A DNA stretch of 64,000 nucleotides, from contig CAWGEV010000007.1 in NCBI GenBank assembly GCA_963821705.1, positions 62,001 through 126,000 of the forward strand. The letters run 5' to 3'. Both the position numbers and the translations under genes were made by a program. Within the stretch, counting starts at the first letter, position 1, and each line of letters begins with the position of its first letter. The notes under the pieces are model-generated. The model ran no database searches, had not been told where the DNA came from, and saw nothing but the letters and a program-made list of their open reading frames with translations. The DNA is from DASUPK01 sp963821705. GTDB taxonomy: Bacteria; Actinomycetota; Thermoleophilia; Solirubrobacterales; 70-9. Of the stretch, positions 61,956 through 64,000 are shown one piece after another.

Positions 61956-63467
61956 ATGCAGGCACAGGTGGGAACAGGACAGGCACAGATGAGCGACCGC
62001 AACCGCTGGATCGCCCTCTACGTCCTCTGCGCGGGGATGCTGATGATCGTTCTCGACGTCACCGTCGTGAACGTGGCGCTGCCCTCGATCAAGAGCGATC
62101 TCGGCTTCAGCCAGTCCAGCCTCGCCTGGGTCGTGAACGGCTACCTGATCACCTTCGGGGGTCTGCTCCTGCTCGCAGGCCGCCTCGGTGACCTTCTTGG
62201 ACGCCGGAGGATCTTCCTGATCGGGCTCGCTCTGTTCGTCGCTGCCTCGATCCTCTGCGGGGCCTCGCAGAGCGAGGGCACGCTGATCGGGGCACGCCTG
62301 CTCCAGGGCATCGGCGGCGCGATGACCTCCGCCGTGATCCTCGGAATGATCGTGACGATGTTCCCGGAGCAGCGGGACCAGGCCAAGGCGGTCGGCGTCT
62401 ATGCCTTCGTCGCCTCCGCCGGCGGAGCTGTCGGCCTGCTGCTCGGCGGGGTCATCACCCAGGTGATCAGCTGGCACTGGATCTTCTTCATCAACGCTCC
62501 GATAGGACTAGTGACCGCACTGCTCGCGAGACGCCTGCTCGAGGACGACGAGGGCATCGGCTTCAGCAAGGGTGCCGATCTGCTTGGAGCGTCTCTGATC
62601 ACGACGTCGCTGATGCTGGGCGTCTACACGATCGTCAAGCCAGCGGCCGAGCAAGGCTGGGGCGCCAGTGAGACTCTCCTCCTCGGGGCGGGATCGCTTG
62701 TGCTGCTCGCGCTCTTCATCGCGCGCGAGGCGACGGCGAAGACCCCCCTGATCCCGCTCCGGATCTTCCGCTCGCGGAACGTCAGCGGAGCGAACATCGT
62801 CCAGGTGCTGACCGTCGCGGGAATGTTCGGGATGTTCTTCATGGGCTCGCTGTACCTGCAGCTGGTGCAGGGCTATGACGCCCTGCAGATCGGGCTGGCC
62901 TTCCTGCCGGTGACGATCATCATGGGCACGCTGACCGGGCGGTACTCAGAGCCGCTGATCATGCGATTCGGCGCTCGGCGCCTCCTCTTCCCAGGTCTTG
63001 GTCTGGTCGCTCTGGGCCTGGTCTACTTCACGCGGGCGCCGGTGGATGCCACCTACGTCACCGACATCCTGCCCGTTCTGGTGCTGCTGGGCACCGGCAT
63101 CGGCATCTGCTTCCCGGCGCTGATGACGATCGCGATGTCCGGCGCGACCCGCAGCGACGCGGGTCTCGCCTCCGGCCTCGTGAACACGTCAGCGCAGGTC
63201 GGAGGCGCAATCGGGCTCGCCGTCCTCGCGACCCTCTCCACCAACCGCTCCAACGCACTCCAAGCGGCGGGCCACTCGACCGCGTCAGCGCTCACCAGCG
63301 GCTACCACCTCGCCTTCTGGGTCGCCGCGGGGCTGGTGGTCGCCGCAATCGCCGTGGCCGTGGTGGTCATCGAGCCCGAGGAGAGGGCCGCGGAGCAGTT
63401 CGCCGGCGACGAGTCGCCGGGCGAGTTCCCGCAGGCCGAGGAGACGGCCTACTCGGAGGCGGCCTAG
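61956..63467 (+). CDS. MFS multidrug exporter, DHA2 (14-segment, EmrB/QacA) family
   Basis: 503 aa. LDVTVVNVALPSIKSDLGFS (DHA2 motif in segment 1), AGRLGDLLGRRRIFLIGLAL (motif A), ASAGGAVGLLLGGVITQVIS (motif C, antiporter) and a GLASGLVNTSAQVGGAIGLA block near the end. Exports drugs or toxic compounds in exchange for protons. GGAGG (61941) precedes ATG 61956; a second ATG at 61989 (MSDRNRWIALY) would suit the family length. Preceded by an ECF-type promoter and an operator-like palindrome. Confidence 0.92.
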   Translation: MQAQVGTGQAQMSDRNRWIALYVLCAGMLMIVLDVTVVNVALPSIKSDLGFSQSSLAWVVNGYLITFGGLLLLAGRLGDLLGRRRIFLIGLALFVAASILCGASQSEGTLIGARLLQGIGGAMTSAVILGMIVTMFPEQRDQAKAVGVYAFVASAGGAVGLLLGGVITQVISWHWIFFINAPIGLVTALLARRLLEDDEGIGFSKGADLLGASLITTSLMLGVYTIVKPAAEQGWGASETLLLGAGSLVLLALFIAREATAKTPLIPLRIFRSRNVSGANIVQVLTVAGMFGMFFMGSLYLQLVQGYDALQIGLAFLPVTIIMGTLTGRYSEPLIMRFGARRLLFPGLGLVALGLVYFTRAPVDATYVTDILPVLVLLGTGIGICFPALMTIAMSGATRSDAGLASGLVNTSAQVGGAIGLAVLATLSTNRSNALQAAGHSTASALTSGYHLAFWVAAGLVVAAIAVAVVVIEPEERAAEQFAGDESPGEFPQAEETAYSEAA

Positions 63468-63537
63468 GTGCACGAGCAGCCCGCTTGCGGAGGTCGAGTT
63501 CCTCTAGTCCGTTAGCGTGCCGCCCGTGACCTCCGGG

Positions 63538-63768
63538 ATGAAGACGGGTAGGCGGCTGCTGCCGTTGGCGCTGGTGACCGCGGCGCTCGCCGCCCTGGCC
63601 GCCGCCGGGTGCGGCGAGAAATCCGAGCCGGCCATCCATCCGCCCACCACTGCGCCGACGACGGTCGCGCCGACCACCACTGCGCCGCCGGCCACCACGA
63701 CCGCGCCACCCGCCACGACGAAGCCGGGCTCCACCCCGACCGCGCCGGTCCCGAAGACCACCCCCTGA
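63538..63768 (+). CDS. Small lipoprotein with Thr/Pro-rich tail
   Basis: 76 aa from ATG 63538 (GTGs slightly upstream possible). The signal MKTGRRLLPLALVTAALAAL ends in the lipobox AAAGC with Cys25. The mature part is a low-complexity Thr/Pro/Ala spacer (HPPTTAPTTVAPTTTAPPAT), likely extended or glycosylated. No globular domain. Function unknown. Confidence 0.6.
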   Translation: MKTGRRLLPLALVTAALAALAAAGCGEKSEPAIHPPTTAPTTVAPTTTAPPATTTAPPATTKPGSTPTAPVPKTTP

Positions 63769-63771
63769 GGG

Positions 63772-63945
63772 TCAGCGCGCCTGCTCCTGGAAACCGCGAC
63801 AGTTCGTCACCGGCAGGCGCGGGTACCGCGGGAAATCCGGGTCCGTCTTCGAGCGCTCGCAGAGCGAGAACTCCGAGCCCCGAGTGTTTCGAATCACGCG
63901 CTGGTGCCGGCAGCGATCGCAGAGACCGGCGGCGGGACGACTCAC
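63772..63945 (-). CDS. Small Cys-rich protein (possible zinc ribbon)
   Basis: 57 aa from GTG 63945: VSRPAAGLCDRCRHQRVIRN, TRGSEFSLCERSKTDPDFPR, YPRLPVTNCRGFQEQAR. A CxxC and two further Cys are spaced for one metal site. The FPRYPRLPV block looks conserved, suggesting a real small protein. Its start overlaps the upstream stop (GTGA), so it is coupled to the gene running in from the right edge. Confidence 0.65.
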   Translation of the reverse strand: MSRPAAGLCDRCRHQRVIRNTRGSEFSLCERSKTDPDFPRYPRLPVTNCRGFQEQAR

Positions 63946-64000
63946 CGCTCCGCGTCGGCCTCCGCGTCCAGCGCGGCCTCTTCCGCATTCACGGCTGCCT
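63942..64000 (-). CDS. C-terminal end of an unidentified gene (5' part beyond window)
   Basis: Last 18 codons, AAVNAEEAALDAEADAER then stop, in the frame coupled to the downstream Cys-rich ORF by GTGA. Too short to identify. Confidence 0.4.
   Translation of the reverse strand, partial: AAVNAEEAALDAEADAER

Noticed and set aside
1..64000. CRISPR arrays, rRNA genes or a replication origin
   Set aside because: No regularly spaced identical repeats, no rRNA-like stretches and no cluster of DnaA boxes were seen.

Overview
The window is high-GC DNA with GC-rich third codon positions, short Shine-Dalgarno leaders, many 1-4 nt gene overlaps and actinobacterial-looking proteins. F420-type oxidoreductases, DUF2510, DUF5996, WS/DGAT, SnoaL-tailed ECF sigma factors and Lys/Arg-rich secreted proteins together suggest an actinobacterium of the Thermoleophilia/Solirubrobacterales type. 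That placement is inference; there is no rRNA here.

Region 1 (1-16.9 kb) is a conserved core, almost all on the minus strand: an oligopeptide-type ABC permease and binding lipoprotein, alaS (one apparent frameshift), a secreted von Willebrand A protein, an IscU-MnmA fusion, a SnoaL protein, a membrane protein, a GH3 hydrolase, aspS, hisS, a metallo-beta-lactamase hydrolase, a small membrane protein, glutamate formimidoyltransferase, an M29-like aminopeptidase and a tRNA with anticodon CAU.

Region 2 (16.9-42.3 kb) is an accessory island. A tyrosine integrase abuts the 3' end of the tRNA, followed by a 26-aa coupled leader ORF and an AlpA-like HTH protein. After that come single genes or gene remnants separated by two families of palindromic REP-like repeats (here A and B). 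A 1.45-kb IS1182-type element and three ~185-bp MITE-like elements with matching ends all sit in the CATG centre of a B repeat. Cargo includes four secreted proteins sharing a cationic C-terminal tail, two Kelch-repeat membrane proteins, a SnoaL protein, a class V aminotransferase, a histone-H1-like Lys/Ala/Arg protein, a two-component system and a CPBP protease. Many reading frames here carry single-base indels; some genes look truly decayed, others may reflect assembly error.

Region 3 (42.3-64 kb) is largely intact. It holds a GAP-family membrane protein, a three-repeat secreted protein, an aquaporin, a class II glutamine amidotransferase, a formylglycine-generating enzyme with a large arylsulfatase (maturase and substrate pair), an LLM flavin oxidoreductase, DUF1801, RraA-like and DUF5996 proteins, a peroxiredoxin-like protein, SRPBCC and VOC proteins, a disulfide oxidoreductase and a WS/DGAT acyltransferase with an alpha/beta hydrolase. 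It ends with an ECF sigma factor, a divergent VOC gene and an MFS exporter. The last three genes each have the same two-block promoter at identical spacing, which indicates a small autoregulated ECF regulon.
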